Positions 29,300 through 40,359 of a DNA stretch of 64,000 nt are shown here, one piece after another. This DNA comes from an uncultured Flavobacteriales bacterium. GTDB taxonomy: Bacteria; Bacteroidota; Bacteroidia; Flavobacteriales_D; Parvicellaceae. Made by a program: the position numbers and the translations under genes. How positions within the stretch are numbered: position 1 is the first letter of the stretch; each line of letters starts with the position of its first letter. The notes beneath the pieces were generated by a model, which worked only from the letters and a program-made list of their open reading frames with translations, made no database searches and was not told where the DNA came from. The DNA lies in contig CALSMU010000021.1 in the NCBI GenBank assembly GCA_943787535.1, forward strand, positions 1-64,000. Reading direction: 5' to 3'.

Positions 29300-29692
29300 C
29301 TAATAGGCTTTCTCTATTTCAATTATTGTAACTTTACCATCTTGAGTTTTGCTCTTCGCAGTATACGAATCATTGGTAACTGCCACAATTTCTATGTAAA
29401 CAACCGATCCTTCAAATCGTTTAGCGCTCTTCTTTCCCTTTACTCTTTGAAGTGTTAACGTATAAGTACAAGTGGAAGTCCATTCAATAAAGAATTTATA
29501 TTTCTGCCGTTCACGGTTATACCTTTCGAATTGATATTTATTCTTTCGCCTAATTTTTATATCGCCTCCAGATGGTCCAGTCATTTCAAATTTTCCTTTT
29601 CGGAATTTTTCACAATCTAGTTCAGTAATAACAGCTTGCGAACACATAGAGTTTATAGAAAATAGCAATATAAAGGAGGTGAATATGCGCAT
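29300..29692 (-). CDS. Small secreted hypothetical protein
   Basis: Signal peptide; ..ELDCEKFRKGKFEMTGPSGGDIKIRRKNKYQFE..; resembles a small Bacteroidota family sometimes misannotated as DNA topoisomerase IV. Confidence 0.6.
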   Translation of the reverse strand: MRIFTSFILLFSINSMCSQAVITELDCEKFRKGKFEMTGPSGGDIKIRRKNKYQFERYNRERQKYKFFIEWTSTCTYTLTLQRVKGKKSAKRFEGSVVYIEIVAVTNDSYTAKSKTQDGKVTIIEIEKAY

Positions 29693-29699
29693 TAAATCA

Positions 29700-32309
29700 T
29701 TAATGTATTATTAATCGTTCAGTCTTAAAGTCAGAATTATTCTTAACAGAAATAATGTATACGCCTTTTGGCCACTTTGAAACATCAAGTGTGCTAATTG
29801 TCGATTTAGTTTCAAACTGAAAAATAGTTTGTCCAAGGCTATTCAATATTTCAATAGAATACAGCCCGGGAGGCAATTTAGAGGCGTCAAGAGATAACTT
29901 TGATTGTGCAGGGTTTGGATAGATAGAGAATTCATTTAAATTATATTCCGGAACATCTATAGGTTCTTCAGTGCCGTTATAAATTGATACATTATCAATA
30001 TACACGTTATTTCCTTGCCTGTTGGTAGTCTCAAATTGAATCATAATAATATGACCTTGATAAGCAGATAGGTCAATTGAATCCCTTCTCCAGTGTGAAT
30101 GATAGGCTGGGACGAAATCAATAGATAAAGTATCTAGCGTTTCTAATTCATCACCTGTTTTTTCATAGACATTTTCAGAGAAAGTTTGACCACAATCACC
30201 AGAAACGAAAACTTTTAATGTGTCTTGCAATGATGGACTAGAACTTTTTTTCTGATATGCGACATCAAATTTTAATGTAGTACTTCCTGCTATAGGAATT
30301 AATAACTGAGGTCCAATAAGACCATCTTTTTGACTATCGCGGGGATCGTAATCATATAGCTGCATTGATGCAGAATAATTACTCCAAATTAACCCTTCTG
30401 TTGGAATTGCGTCCCAGGATATACTGTTGTCAGGATTCATAATGTACCACTTATCTGAATCAAAACCATTTTCAAAGTCCTCGACAAAAGGTAGGTTGTA
30501 AAAACCTGTTCTGTTAAAGCTGTATAAGCTACGGTTGTTAATTTCATCGTATTCTGGAGCTCCAGATGTTATTGTAGCAATTATACTTAATTCTTGATTA
30601 CCGTAGGTGGATGTGGTTATGCTTGGTAATTGAAGGATTATGGTATCATTGGCAATAAGCGTCCCTGTCCAATTATAGTTTTGAGAAACTCCGGAATTAA
30701 TCGAATAAGCAACATCTATTGCGGTGATTGTACTATCTCCTAAATTTTTAATTGTTACAGTAGGAGAGAAGTTGTCTGTACAAACCAATTCATTTTTAGC
30801 TGGATTTGTTACATCAATAATAGCAACGTCCCATTTTATACTTGTGGGATCAATAGGGGTATTTGTGGCACTTAGATACAAAAATGCTGCATATACATCA
30901 ATTAAACCCATTCCGTAGATGTTGTCTTCTCCAGCAACACCTAAATCAATTGCAGTTAAATACAATGCCCAAAGCAACTCTTCTCCAGAAAGATAGGGGA
31001 AAGCTTCTTTTAATAGTAAAATTGCTCCGGAAACATGCGGTGAGGCCATACTAGTTCCCGAAATCGTATTGTAGCTGTCGCTGCCCCAAGCAGAGCGAAC
31101 ATTTTGACCTGGTGCGACCACTTCTGGATGGATAGATAATGATCCCGTTCCTGGACATTGTTTGGGACCAACACTAGAAAAAGAACTAATCGGATGCGGG
31201 AAAGCTACGTTTCCATTAACACTACCTACACTAAATGTGTTTACCTCGGAGGTGTTTATTCGTTGTGGTGCCGAAACCGTTGTGTTGGAAGGTCCAAAAT
31301 TACCGCCAGAAAAAACGTTTGCAATACCTGCGGCTTCAATTGCGTTCATAAGATTTACAACATAACCACCACATTGCGCTGTGTCAGGTTCATCATACCA
31401 TCTCCAACTATTACTAATTACATCAGGAATATCTGAAGTAGTGGAAATATCTCCATCCGGATTCAGAGCCCATTCAAAAGCAAGTATCATGTCTGCAATT
31501 GGTGGTAAAGTTCCTACAGTTGAATTAACGTAGTCGTTTGCAATCCAATAAGATTTAAAAGCAACCCCAATCGTATCTTTAGTTAATGTATCTAACCCTA
31601 AAATAGTTCCTAAAGTATGAGTGCCATGATCACTTATGGCTCCGTTTGGTTCAGAACTAGCCCAAGGAAACCAAGATTGCGAAGTGGGGAAAAAGTTCCC
31701 CATATATCTACTACTAAAAGCAGGATGATTTGGCCAAACTCCCGTATCGTAATCGTAGACAATTCTTCCCCGACCAGTATAACCAAGAGCCCACATAGCA
31801 GGCGCATTAATCGCTTGCAATCCGTTTTCTACTCCTCCTGGAGTTCTTTGAGAATTTACTGAATTGATTTTGAAAGAGTCGTGCATTATGATTTTATCAT
31901 TTTCAAAATCTAAAAGCGCTATACTAGTTTGCGTATTTAGGAAATCAATTAAATCTGGCTTTGCCTCTAGAATAATGAGGTTAACCACCCAAAACTGTTT
32001 CAAATTTCGATAAGAGGTTTTGTAATGGCTCTCTATATATTCAATTATTTCTGTCTGACTGATTTCCGCCTGATTCTGTAATTGCTCAATGACAATTTTT
32101 GGTCGCTGATCAACAGGAATTTCATTTTCCTTGAATTCATTATTTAGGTAATAGCAATCTACATTTTCCTTAAACTCAATTCTAATTGAGATAAAATCAT
32201 TGGAGTGTGCCTCCGATATTACAGATTGTAATTCAGCGGATAATAGTCCTTGTCCATTAATTGTAAAACAAAACAATACCAAAACAATAGTAAAAAATAT
32301 TCTTAACAT
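29700..32309 (-). CDS. S8 (subtilisin) family serine peptidase with T9SS type A sorting domain
   Basis: Catalytic motifs YDYDTGVWPNHPAF, DHGTHTLGTI, GTSMASPHVSGA; C-term FSIYPNPAQSKLSL...GVYIISVKN. Confidence 0.96.
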   Translation of the reverse strand: MLRIFFTIVLVLFCFTINGQGLLSAELQSVISEAHSNDFISIRIEFKENVDCYYLNNEFKENEIPVDQRPKIVIEQLQNQAEISQTEIIEYIESHYKTSYRNLKQFWVVNLIILEAKPDLIDFLNTQTSIALLDFENDKIIMHDSFKINSVNSQRTPGGVENGLQAINAPAMWALGYTGRGRIVYDYDTGVWPNHPAFSSRYMGNFFPTSQSWFPWASSEPNGAISDHGTHTLGTILGLDTLTKDTIGVAFKSYWIANDYVNSTVGTLPPIADMILAFEWALNPDGDISTTSDIPDVISNSWRWYDEPDTAQCGGYVVNLMNAIEAAGIANVFSGGNFGPSNTTVSAPQRINTSEVNTFSVGSVNGNVAFPHPISSFSSVGPKQCPGTGSLSIHPEVVAPGQNVRSAWGSDSYNTISGTSMASPHVSGAILLLKEAFPYLSGEELLWALYLTAIDLGVAGEDNIYGMGLIDVYAAFLYLSATNTPIDPTSIKWDVAIIDVTNPAKNELVCTDNFSPTVTIKNLGDSTITAIDVAYSINSGVSQNYNWTGTLIANDTIILQLPSITTSTYGNQELSIIATITSGAPEYDEINNRSLYSFNRTGFYNLPFVEDFENGFDSDKWYIMNPDNSISWDAIPTEGLIWSNYSASMQLYDYDPRDSQKDGLIGPQLLIPIAGSTTLKFDVAYQKKSSSPSLQDTLKVFVSGDCGQTFSENVYEKTGDELETLDTLSIDFVPAYHSHWRRDSIDLSAYQGHIIMIQFETTNRQGNNVYIDNVSIYNGTEEPIDVPEYNLNEFSIYPNPAQSKLSLDASKLPPGLYSIEILNSLGQTIFQFETKSTISTLDVSKWPKGVYIISVKNNSDFKTERLIIH

Positions 32310-32321
32310 AGTTTACTTAAA

Positions 32322-34772
32322 TTAGTAAATACTAGGGAAATCTTTGGGATTTACTTCGTTCATCATTTCGTAAATTGCATCGAAAATATCTTCCACACTC
32401 GGTTTAGAGAAGTAATCTCCATCCGAACCATAAGCAGGTCTATGTTCTTTTCCTGCTAAAGCAATTGGCGCAGAGTCTAAATGTTGATACCCTCCTTGCT
32501 TTTGCAACACCTGCTGCATCATATATGCAGTTGTTCCGCCTGGAAAATCTTCATCAATAAAAATAATTCTATTTGTTTTCTTTAAAGATGCTGTGATGTC
32601 GTGATTAATATCAAACGGCATCAAAGTTTGAACATCAATAAGCTCTACAGAAATACCTTGATTTTCTAATTGCTCTGCAGCAATTTGGCATAAATTGAAT
32701 GTCGATCCATAACTCACAACAGTAACATCTTTTCCTTCTTTTACTGTTTCGACCAAGCCAATAGGTGTTTTAAATTCGGATAAATTCGTAGGTATTTTTT
32801 CCTTCGAACGATAGCCGTTTAAACACTCAACTACCAATGCTGGATCGTCACCTTCTAACAAGGTGTTGTAGAACCCAGCAGCCTTTGTCATGTTGCGCGG
32901 AACACAAACATGGATGCCTTTTACCAAGTTAATGATTCCTGCCATAGGCGATCCAGCATGCCAAATACCTTCTAATCGGTGACCTCTTGTTCGGATAATT
33001 AAAGGAGCTTTTTGTCCACCTTTAGTTCTCCACTGAACAGTAGCTAAATCATCACTCATAATTTGCAGGCAATATAAAATATAATCCAAATACTGAATTT
33101 CGGCGATTGGACGTAAGCCACGCATAGCCATTCCAATTCCTTGTCCAATAATAGTGGCTTCTCGAATACCTGTATCAGCAACCCTTAAGGTTCCAAATTG
33201 CTCTTGCATTCCCTCCATTGATTGATTAACACCACCTATTTTACCAGTGTCTTCTCCAAATGTGATTACTTCAGGGTATTTCTCAAATAATTTTCTAAAA
33301 TTTTCTTTTAAGATAATACGTCCATCATCTGTCGCTTCATCATCATACACAGGAGGAACTTCCTTAATTTTTAAAGGGCTCTGCTTTGATTCGGAATATA
33401 GATAAGAAGCGTATCTCTCATGTGTTTCTTCAATACTGTTATTTATCCAGGCAATTAAATTTTGTTTTGCAGAACCAGATTCTTCTTTAATTAAACGAAG
33501 AGCTTGTTTTACTGTTTTTATTACATCTTTTCGAATTGGTTCAATTGCCTTTTTCAAGGAATCGGTAATTACAGCAATTTCTTCATTTCCCGTTTCTTTG
33601 GTTACTGCTTCTAATAAAGTAAGCACAGTATCCACATCTTTCTTAATTCCCTCTACAAAATTTGCCCATGCTTTCTTTTGTTCTACTCGAACTTTTTTCT
33701 TGGCATCTTTACGGATAGTATCTAATTCGTCTTCAGTTGCTATCGCTTCCCCTGCTGCATTATCAGAGCTAAGCATCCATTTTTTCATTTGGGCAATACA
33801 ATCAAATTCTTCCGCCCACTTTAATTGTTCAGGAGTTTTATATCGTTCATGAGAACCAGAAGTAGAATGACCCTGAGGCTGTGTTACTTCTTGCACATGA
33901 ACTAAAGTTGGCACGTGGTTTTCTCTGCAATAACTTATAGCTTCCTTGTAGGTTCGCATCAAAGAAGGGTAATCCCATCCTTTAACTTTATAAATTTTAA
34001 AACCGTTAGAATCCTCTGCCTTTTCGAAACCTGATAACGCATCTGAAATACTAGCTTTTGTAGTTTGGAATTTTTTAGGTACAGATATTCCCCAGCCATC
34101 ATCCCAAACAGATATTGCCATAGGAACCTCCAAGACACCGGCTGCGTTCATTGTTTCCCAGAATAAACCTTCGGAAGTACTTGCATCTCCTATTGTCCCG
34201 AAAGCAACTTCATTTCCTTTATTACTAAAATTAGTAAAGCCTTCTAGTTCTGGGATATTTCTGTACATTTTTGAAGCCAATGCTAAACCAAGCAAACGCG
34301 GCATTTGTCCAGCAGTAGGAGAAATATCAGCACTGGAGTTCTTTTGGTTCATTAAGTTTTTCCAACTTCCATCTAAATTTAAACTGCGTGTTGCATAATG
34401 ACCGCCCATTTGGCGACCTCCCGAAGTAGGCTCATTTTCTATTTTGGTGTCAGCATATAGTCCAGCATAATAATCTTTAATACTTAGAGCACCAATTGCC
34501 ATCATGAAAGTCTGATCTCTGTAATAGCCAGATCTAAAATCACCATTTTTAAATTGCTTTGCCATTGCCAGTTGGGCAATTTCTTTGCCATCTCCAAAAA
34601 TTCCGAATTTAGCTTTGCCTGTCAAAACTTCTCTTCGACCTAGTAAAGACATCTCTCTACTGATGCAAGCAATTGTATAATCTGCGATTACTTCTTTTTT
34701 AAAAGTATCGAACTTACTGTAGTCTTTCTCCTCCATTGTCGTCTCCTTGTCTTGCGCCATATTCTGTTTCAT
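32322..34772 (-). CDS. Fused 2-oxoacid (branched-chain/pyruvate-type) dehydrogenase E1 alpha-beta
   Basis: N-terminal E1 alpha (GGRQMGGHYATR, FGTIGDASTSEGLFWE) and C-terminal E1 beta (VITFGEDTGKIGGVNQ, IIRTRGHRLEGIWHAGSP), joined by a charged helical linker. Confidence 0.93.
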   Translation of the reverse strand: MKQNMAQDKETTMEEKDYSKFDTFKKEVIADYTIACISREMSLLGRREVLTGKAKFGIFGDGKEIAQLAMAKQFKNGDFRSGYYRDQTFMMAIGALSIKDYYAGLYADTKIENEPTSGGRQMGGHYATRSLNLDGSWKNLMNQKNSSADISPTAGQMPRLLGLALASKMYRNIPELEGFTNFSNKGNEVAFGTIGDASTSEGLFWETMNAAGVLEVPMAISVWDDGWGISVPKKFQTTKASISDALSGFEKAEDSNGFKIYKVKGWDYPSLMRTYKEAISYCRENHVPTLVHVQEVTQPQGHSTSGSHERYKTPEQLKWAEEFDCIAQMKKWMLSSDNAAGEAIATEDELDTIRKDAKKKVRVEQKKAWANFVEGIKKDVDTVLTLLEAVTKETGNEEIAVITDSLKKAIEPIRKDVIKTVKQALRLIKEESGSAKQNLIAWINNSIEETHERYASYLYSESKQSPLKIKEVPPVYDDEATDDGRIILKENFRKLFEKYPEVITFGEDTGKIGGVNQSMEGMQEQFGTLRVADTGIREATIIGQGIGMAMRGLRPIAEIQYLDYILYCLQIMSDDLATVQWRTKGGQKAPLIIRTRGHRLEGIWHAGSPMAGIINLVKGIHVCVPRNMTKAAGFYNTLLEGDDPALVVECLNGYRSKEKIPTNLSEFKTPIGLVETVKEGKDVTVVSYGSTFNLCQIAAEQLENQGISVELIDVQTLMPFDINHDITASLKKTNRIIFIDEDFPGGTTAYMMQQVLQKQGGYQHLDSAPIALAGKEHRPAYGSDGDYFSKPSVEDIFDAIYEMMNEVNPKDFPSIY

Positions 34773-34991
34773 TTAAGTATTGAGCCTGAACCAAAAATGT
34801 GTTTGATTACATGGCTTAATGTCGCGCGAAAATACTAAATATAGGTGAGAATTCAAAGGGTTTTAAGATTTCAATTATCGGATAAAATTTAGTTGTTTCA
34901 CACAATAAAAAGTGCTTTTAGCCTTGCTAGCAAATCCATTTGACTTATTAGACCGAGCGAGTCTATGTTAGATAGAACCCTATTGAATTAA

Positions 34992-35732
34992 CTAAAAAGT
35001 CAATAATTTTCTTCGCCCACATTGGGCCATTGCCAAATAAGCAAAATCCAAGTTTGCTTCGAAAACCAACTCTAAGGTAACAGGAAAAGTTTCTTTATAT
35101 GCCTCATAGCTTTTTAAAGCAGGCATGTTGGCGATTTTTCCTTCATTTGAGATTAAATCAGACAATCCAAGGCCAAGTCTAGCACCAGCAGTAATTCCAA
35201 AATTTTCGGTCCCCATCATATAGCCACCAAAACCAACTGTAATTCCAAAAATATTATTGTTAAAGTAATTTGGATTAAATTCTTCCGTATAAAAATCGTC
35301 TGTTCTATTACCGTTACTGATTAGTGACACTCGTGGTCCAATTTCGACATATCTACCATCTTTGTTGTGACGATACATAAAAATGATATCCATTTTTGTA
35401 AATGTGATTTCTGAACTGTGTTCCTCAGTTGGTGTAATCGTTGAAGAACTATCTAGTTTTGGAAGGTCTATGTCATATCTGAATGCTTGCTTAAAATCAC
35501 CATAAATAAAATCTACTGTAATTTCATGATTTTTGTTAAAATTAAGTCCAATTTTTCCTCCAAAAAAACCTGATCCATTCAGTCTGTGGTTGTATTTGGT
35601 ATCGTTCCATATATTAGCGTTGTTCAGTATTCCAAATCCATACCCTCCTTTTATTCCAATGTCTAGCCAACTTTGTGCAAAACTTATGTTTACAACAAAC
35701 AATAGAAATATTACAGAACTTATTTTTCTCAT
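34992..35732 (-). CDS. Outer-membrane beta-barrel protein
   Basis: Signal peptide; alternating beta-strand pattern (LDIGIKGGYGFGILNNAN..ITVGFGGYMMGTENFGITAGARLGLGL). Confidence 0.75.
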   Translation of the reverse strand: MRKISSVIFLLFVVNISFAQSWLDIGIKGGYGFGILNNANIWNDTKYNHRLNGSGFFGGKIGLNFNKNHEITVDFIYGDFKQAFRYDIDLPKLDSSSTITPTEEHSSEITFTKMDIIFMYRHNKDGRYVEIGPRVSLISNGNRTDDFYTEEFNPNYFNNNIFGITVGFGGYMMGTENFGITAGARLGLGLSDLISNEGKIANMPALKSYEAYKETFPVTLELVFEANLDFAYLAMAQCGRRKLLTF

Positions 35733-35878
35733 TATATTTGTTTTTTTGCAAAGGTAAATAACTATAGTATATTTATCTTTTTAGAAGTGTTATTAAATGA
35801 AATAAAATTATTTTTACAATAGGTAAATATCTAGATTAAATAATTCTATTTTAAGTAATTATTATATAAAACGTCAAA

Positions 35879-36625
35879 ATGAAGTTATTAGAGGGTAAAG
35901 TGGCCATTATAAGTGGTGGAACGAGAGGAATCGGAAAAGGTATCGCGTTAAAATTTGCACAAGAAGGTGCGGATGTTATATTCACTTATGTGTCAAGTGA
36001 AGAGACAGCTAATGCTGTTGAAAAAGAAATAGGGGCCTTTGGAGTAAAAGTAAAAGGATACAAATCTAATGCTGCTAACATGGAAGATGCAGTGGAATTG
36101 ATTGATAAAGTTGTTGAAGAGTTTGGGCAGATTGATATCTTAGTGAATAATGCAGGAATAACTAAGGATGGCTTATTAATGAGAATGTCAGAAGAGAATT
36201 TTGATGATGTCATAAAAGTTAACTTAAATTCTGTTTTTAACATGACAAAAGCCGCGTTAAGAACTTTCTTGAAACAGAAGAATGGTTCCATCATTAATAT
36301 GAGTTCTATCGTTGGGGTTAGAGGAAATGCAGGTCAAGCAAATTACGCTGCTTCGAAGGCTGGAATAATAGGTTTTACTAAATCAATTGCTGCTGAATTA
36401 GGTTCGAGGAACATTAGGTGTAATGCTATCGCACCGGGATTTATCGCAACAGAAATGACGGAAAAGTTGGATCCAGAAGTGGTTAAAGGATGGTCAGATA
36501 GTATCCCTTTGAAACGTCCGGGAACACCTGAAGACATTGCAAATGCAACGGTTTTCCTTGCGTCGGACATGAGCACATACATAAGTGGTCAAGTATTGAG
36601 TGTATGCGGTGGTATGTTGATGTAA
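35879..36625 (+). CDS. fabG: 3-oxoacyl-[ACP] reductase
   Basis: ISGGTRGIGKGIALKFAQEGADV; LVNNAGITKDGLLMRM; YAASKAGIIGFTKSIAAELGSRNIRCNAIAPGFIATEMT. Confidence 0.95.
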   Translation: MKLLEGKVAIISGGTRGIGKGIALKFAQEGADVIFTYVSSEETANAVEKEIGAFGVKVKGYKSNAANMEDAVELIDKVVEEFGQIDILVNNAGITKDGLLMRMSEENFDDVIKVNLNSVFNMTKAALRTFLKQKNGSIINMSSIVGVRGNAGQANYAASKAGIIGFTKSIAAELGSRNIRCNAIAPGFIATEMTEKLDPEVVKGWSDSIPLKRPGTPEDIANATVFLASDMSTYISGQVLSVCGGMLM

Positions 36626-36643
36626 TTTTCAATCAGAAAATAA

Positions 36644-38734
36644 ATGACCATAGAATTTAGTTATCCAGTTTGGTATGTGCTTATATGCATATTAATGGGA
36701 TTGCTGTATTCATTTGTATTCTACAGAAAAGAAAAATTATTTAAAGAGGTAAATAAAGCTTTGGTATATGCCATGGGTTTTCTTCGTTTTACATCGGTTT
36801 TTATTCTGACATTGTTATTACTTGAGCCGCTGATTGAAATTGAGAACCAAATAATTGAAAAACCCGTCCTGGTTATTGCGCATGATAACTCCGAAAGTTT
36901 GTTGGTAAATAAGGATTCTGCATTTATAAATTCAGATTATTTAATTTCTTTGACTTCGTTTAAAGAAAAACTAGAGGAAAAGTACGAAGTGAAAACATTT
37001 ACATTTGGAGATGAAGTTCAACCAGGACTAGAAATTGATTTTACCGATAAGGAAACTGGATTTTCAGACTTGCTTAATGAGCTATATACGCGCTATTATG
37101 GGAGGAATTTAGGAGCGGTAATATTGGCCAGTGATGGAATTGTAAACAAAGGGTCAAGCCCTATATATGATATCAAGAAAATTAAACATACTCCGTTTTT
37201 TACAATAGCATTGGGTGACACATTAGAGAGGAAAGATTTGATCCTGAATAATATTGTTCATAATCGCCTAGCGTATAAAGGGAATGACTTTCCAGTAGAA
37301 ATAGTGGTTAAAGCAAATCAGTTTGCAGGTAGTAAAGCAAAGGTATCTATTGCAAAAGATGGGGTAGAGTTGTTTTCTGAAATGGTGTTTTTTGAAAAAA
37401 GCAGTGATATAATTACACTTTCAGCAATACTAGAAGCAAAGAGCACGGGAAAACAAAGATATGTTGTAAACATTGGAGAGTTAGCAGGAGAATTAACCTA
37501 TGAAAATAATAAAAGAGAATTTTACATTGATATTTTAGATAACAAACAACAAATCTTAATTCTTGCAAAAGCTCCTCATCCAGATATAGCTGCGATGCAA
37601 TCAGCTTTAGAAAAGAATGTTAATTATGAAGTGAAATCAATGCTTGTTTCCGAATATGAAGGAGAGGGTAAAGGGTATAGTTTGGTAATATTTCATCAAC
37701 TTCCTTCTGGAAATAAACAACAAAATTTGCTGGTTGAAAAGATTATTAAAATTGGAGTACCTTCTCTTTTTGTTTTAGGATCAGGAACAAATTACACATG
37801 TTTTAACGAATATAATTTAGGCCTTGAGTTAATAGGTGTTAATGGAGTAACTAATGTAACAGCTTCTGTAAATAAAACGTTTTCACAGTTCAAAATTTCC
37901 GAATCATTAAAGGAGGCAACACCTAAGTTTCCACCATTAAAAACTCCATTTGCAGGTAATTATAAGGTTGCAAATAGCTCCTCTGTTTTGTTACACCAAA
38001 AAATTGGAGTGACAGCAACAGATTACCCTTTACTTGTTTTTAATGAAAAGAATGATTCTAAGTATGGTTTTATTATTGGGGAAGGGATTTGGAGATGGAA
38101 ATTGAATGACTACTCAAATAACAAATCACATGATAATTTTAATGATCTTGTTTCTAAAATGATCCAATATCTAGCGTTAAAGGAAGATAAGAGTAAGTTT
38201 CGTATCTATTGTGAAAATACATTTTTGGAAAATCAATCAGTTGTTTTTGAATCAGAGTTATACAACGATAGTTATGAGTTGGTAAACGAAGAAGAGGTGC
38301 TGATAGAGATTACTAATCAAGCTGGGGAAGTTTATCCTGCAAAGAGTTTTAGTCGTTCGGGAAATGCCTATCGTTTGGATGCGGGGGTGTTTGAAGTAGG
38401 AGAGTATTCTTATAATGCGACTGTAATGTTTGGAGGTAAAAAGCTTGATGAGTCTGGGGAATTTACAGTAACTGAATTAAAAGCTGAATATACAAACGTT
38501 GTTGCAGATCACAGTTTGCTGTTTAATATGGCTAATAGCACTGGAGGCAATATGTTTTATCCAAATGAATTGAATAAATTGGCAAAAGCGATTTTCAATA
38601 AAGAAGAAATAGTGGATGTATCTTATATAGAAAAGGATGTTTCAGCGGTAATTAACTGGAAATGGATATTTGCCTTAATGATGTTTCTTCTTTCGCTTGA
38701 ATGGTTTTTGCGAAAAAGAAATGGAGCTTATTAA
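36644..38734 (+). CDS. VWA-like membrane protein, functionally uncharacterised
   Basis: N-terminal TM helices, VWA-like DNSES..., C-terminal TM (WKWIFALMMFLLSLEWFLRKRNG). Confidence 0.75.
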   Translation: MTIEFSYPVWYVLICILMGLLYSFVFYRKEKLFKEVNKALVYAMGFLRFTSVFILTLLLLEPLIEIENQIIEKPVLVIAHDNSESLLVNKDSAFINSDYLISLTSFKEKLEEKYEVKTFTFGDEVQPGLEIDFTDKETGFSDLLNELYTRYYGRNLGAVILASDGIVNKGSSPIYDIKKIKHTPFFTIALGDTLERKDLILNNIVHNRLAYKGNDFPVEIVVKANQFAGSKAKVSIAKDGVELFSEMVFFEKSSDIITLSAILEAKSTGKQRYVVNIGELAGELTYENNKREFYIDILDNKQQILILAKAPHPDIAAMQSALEKNVNYEVKSMLVSEYEGEGKGYSLVIFHQLPSGNKQQNLLVEKIIKIGVPSLFVLGSGTNYTCFNEYNLGLELIGVNGVTNVTASVNKTFSQFKISESLKEATPKFPPLKTPFAGNYKVANSSSVLLHQKIGVTATDYPLLVFNEKNDSKYGFIIGEGIWRWKLNDYSNNKSHDNFNDLVSKMIQYLALKEDKSKFRIYCENTFLENQSVVFESELYNDSYELVNEEEVLIEITNQAGEVYPAKSFSRSGNAYRLDAGVFEVGEYSYNATVMFGGKKLDESGEFTVTELKAEYTNVVADHSLLFNMANSTGGNMFYPNELNKLAKAIFNKEEIVDVSYIEKDVSAVINWKWIFALMMFLLSLEWFLRKRNGAY

Positions 38735-38783
38735 TTACCAAAATAAACTTTATAGTTTATTCTCTTTTTTGGTTAATTTTACT

Positions 38784-40118
38784 TTAGCGCTTAAATATTA
38801 TTTCAAAGCAGCTACCTTTTCCCAATGTTGATTTAGCGGTAATTTTCCCCTTATTAACTTCAACGTATTCTTTTGCTATGCTTAAGCCTAGTCCTGTGCC
38901 TTTGATGTCTGTAACATTTTCAGCACGAAAAAAGGGTTGGAACAATTGAGATTGAGCATCTTCCGTGATACCTAGACCGAAATCTTCTACAGACAAGGTC
39001 AATTCTGTTGCTTTAAAATGAATGCTGAGCTTGGGGTCTTCTTTTCCTATAGAATATTTAAACGCGTTACTTATTAGGTTTGATAACGAATGGTTAAGTA
39101 ATTTGGGGTCCAGATTCAAATGATAGGGTTCTCCAATGATTACAAAATTTAAAGCACGCCCATCTTCTTGGATAATACTGAATTGGTCAACCAATTTTTG
39201 ACCAATAGCCACCAAATCCGTATTTTCGGGATGGTAAACTATACTGCCTGAAGTTACTTTGCCTAAAACAAGAATTTCATCTAATAATTCACTCATAGTG
39301 GCAATTGCATCTTTTATTCGACCGGATATCTTTGCAAACTTACTCGGCTCTATTTCATTGCCGGTACTAGATAATAATTCATATAATTCTGCATTTGCTT
39401 GAATGACTGCTAAAGGTGTTTTGAATTGATGAGATGCCATTGAAACAAAGTTCGTTTTCAGTTCTCCTATCTCTTTTTCTCTCTCTAAGGATTTCAAAAG
39501 TTTTACGTTATGACCTTCAGCTGTTTTGAGAAGTGAAAAAATTGTGTTTTTTTGTTGATTTATATTTTTTAAAAAATAGGAAGCAGCAATAAAAATTACT
39601 ACCGAAGGAGCTGCTATATTCATTAGATAAAAAATTGTACGCACAGTATCGTCTACTTGATTAGCATCTAAAGAAAGAGGAGGCACGCCAATTGCTGTGA
39701 CAATAACAATTATTAAGAACATTAGCATCCACTTTATTGCAGATTTTTGATTAAGGAATAGCAGCGCACCAATTGGTCCCAAGAAACTCCAAGCTATTAC
39801 AAAACCTGAATCATTAATTGATCCTAAGCTCCATTGAATTAAAGCTGAAACCCATGTTATACAAGCTAATTGTGCATAAACTAATAGTTTGTAATTATTA
39901 GTAAAATGTGAAATAAAAATAGATGGAACCACGATAGCAACAAATACTAAAGGGATTTTTGTAGTTAATCCAAATCCCAAAACAGAGTAATAAAATCCAG
40001 CCCATAAAATACCGCAGAAACTACAGCAAGTGGCAATTATAAAAATCAAAGACTTAGTGAGTCTTATTTCTTCGGAATCCGATGAATTATAGCAGTACTT
40101 ATTGATCGTTTTTTTCAT
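38784..40118 (-). CDS. Sensor histidine kinase
   Basis: Multiple N-terminal TM helices; HisKA FVSMASHQFKTPLAVIQANAEL; HATPase LSNLISNAFKYS..GLGITEDAQSQLFQPFFRAENVTDIKGTGLGLSIAKEYVEVNKGKI. Confidence 0.95.
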   Translation of the reverse strand: MKKTINKYCYNSSDSEEIRLTKSLIFIIATCCSFCGILWAGFYYSVLGFGLTTKIPLVFVAIVVPSIFISHFTNNYKLLVYAQLACITWVSALIQWSLGSINDSGFVIAWSFLGPIGALLFLNQKSAIKWMLMFLIIVIVTAIGVPPLSLDANQVDDTVRTIFYLMNIAAPSVVIFIAASYFLKNINQQKNTIFSLLKTAEGHNVKLLKSLEREKEIGELKTNFVSMASHQFKTPLAVIQANAELYELLSSTGNEIEPSKFAKISGRIKDAIATMSELLDEILVLGKVTSGSIVYHPENTDLVAIGQKLVDQFSIIQEDGRALNFVIIGEPYHLNLDPKLLNHSLSNLISNAFKYSIGKEDPKLSIHFKATELTLSVEDFGLGITEDAQSQLFQPFFRAENVTDIKGTGLGLSIAKEYVEVNKGKITAKSTLGKGSCFEIIFKR

Positions 40119-40359
40119 TTTCCTTATCCTTACACTTCTTCATATTTAGTTCCTACTTGAAATGTAATTGATACGACTATTAGGTACTATCGATGAAAAT
40201 TGTTTCAAAAATCGTTTTTTATTGCGTTCGTATTTTAAGATAAAAACTCAATCAAAGATAGTCTATTTACATTTAAAATTTATTATTGTTCACAATACTC
40301 TTTTGATGAACTCTTGATATATATATATTGGAAAGGTTAAGTTATAGTAGTTTTGAAAC

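Noticed and set aside
30724-31862. Several plus-strand ORFs inside the S8 peptidase gene
   Set aside because: Antisense to a clear peptidase with catalytic motifs; no start context or recognisable product.
40318-40330. TATATATATATA run upstream of the DUF218 gene
   Set aside because: Simple AT dinucleotide run in an AT-rich promoter; no specific signal.
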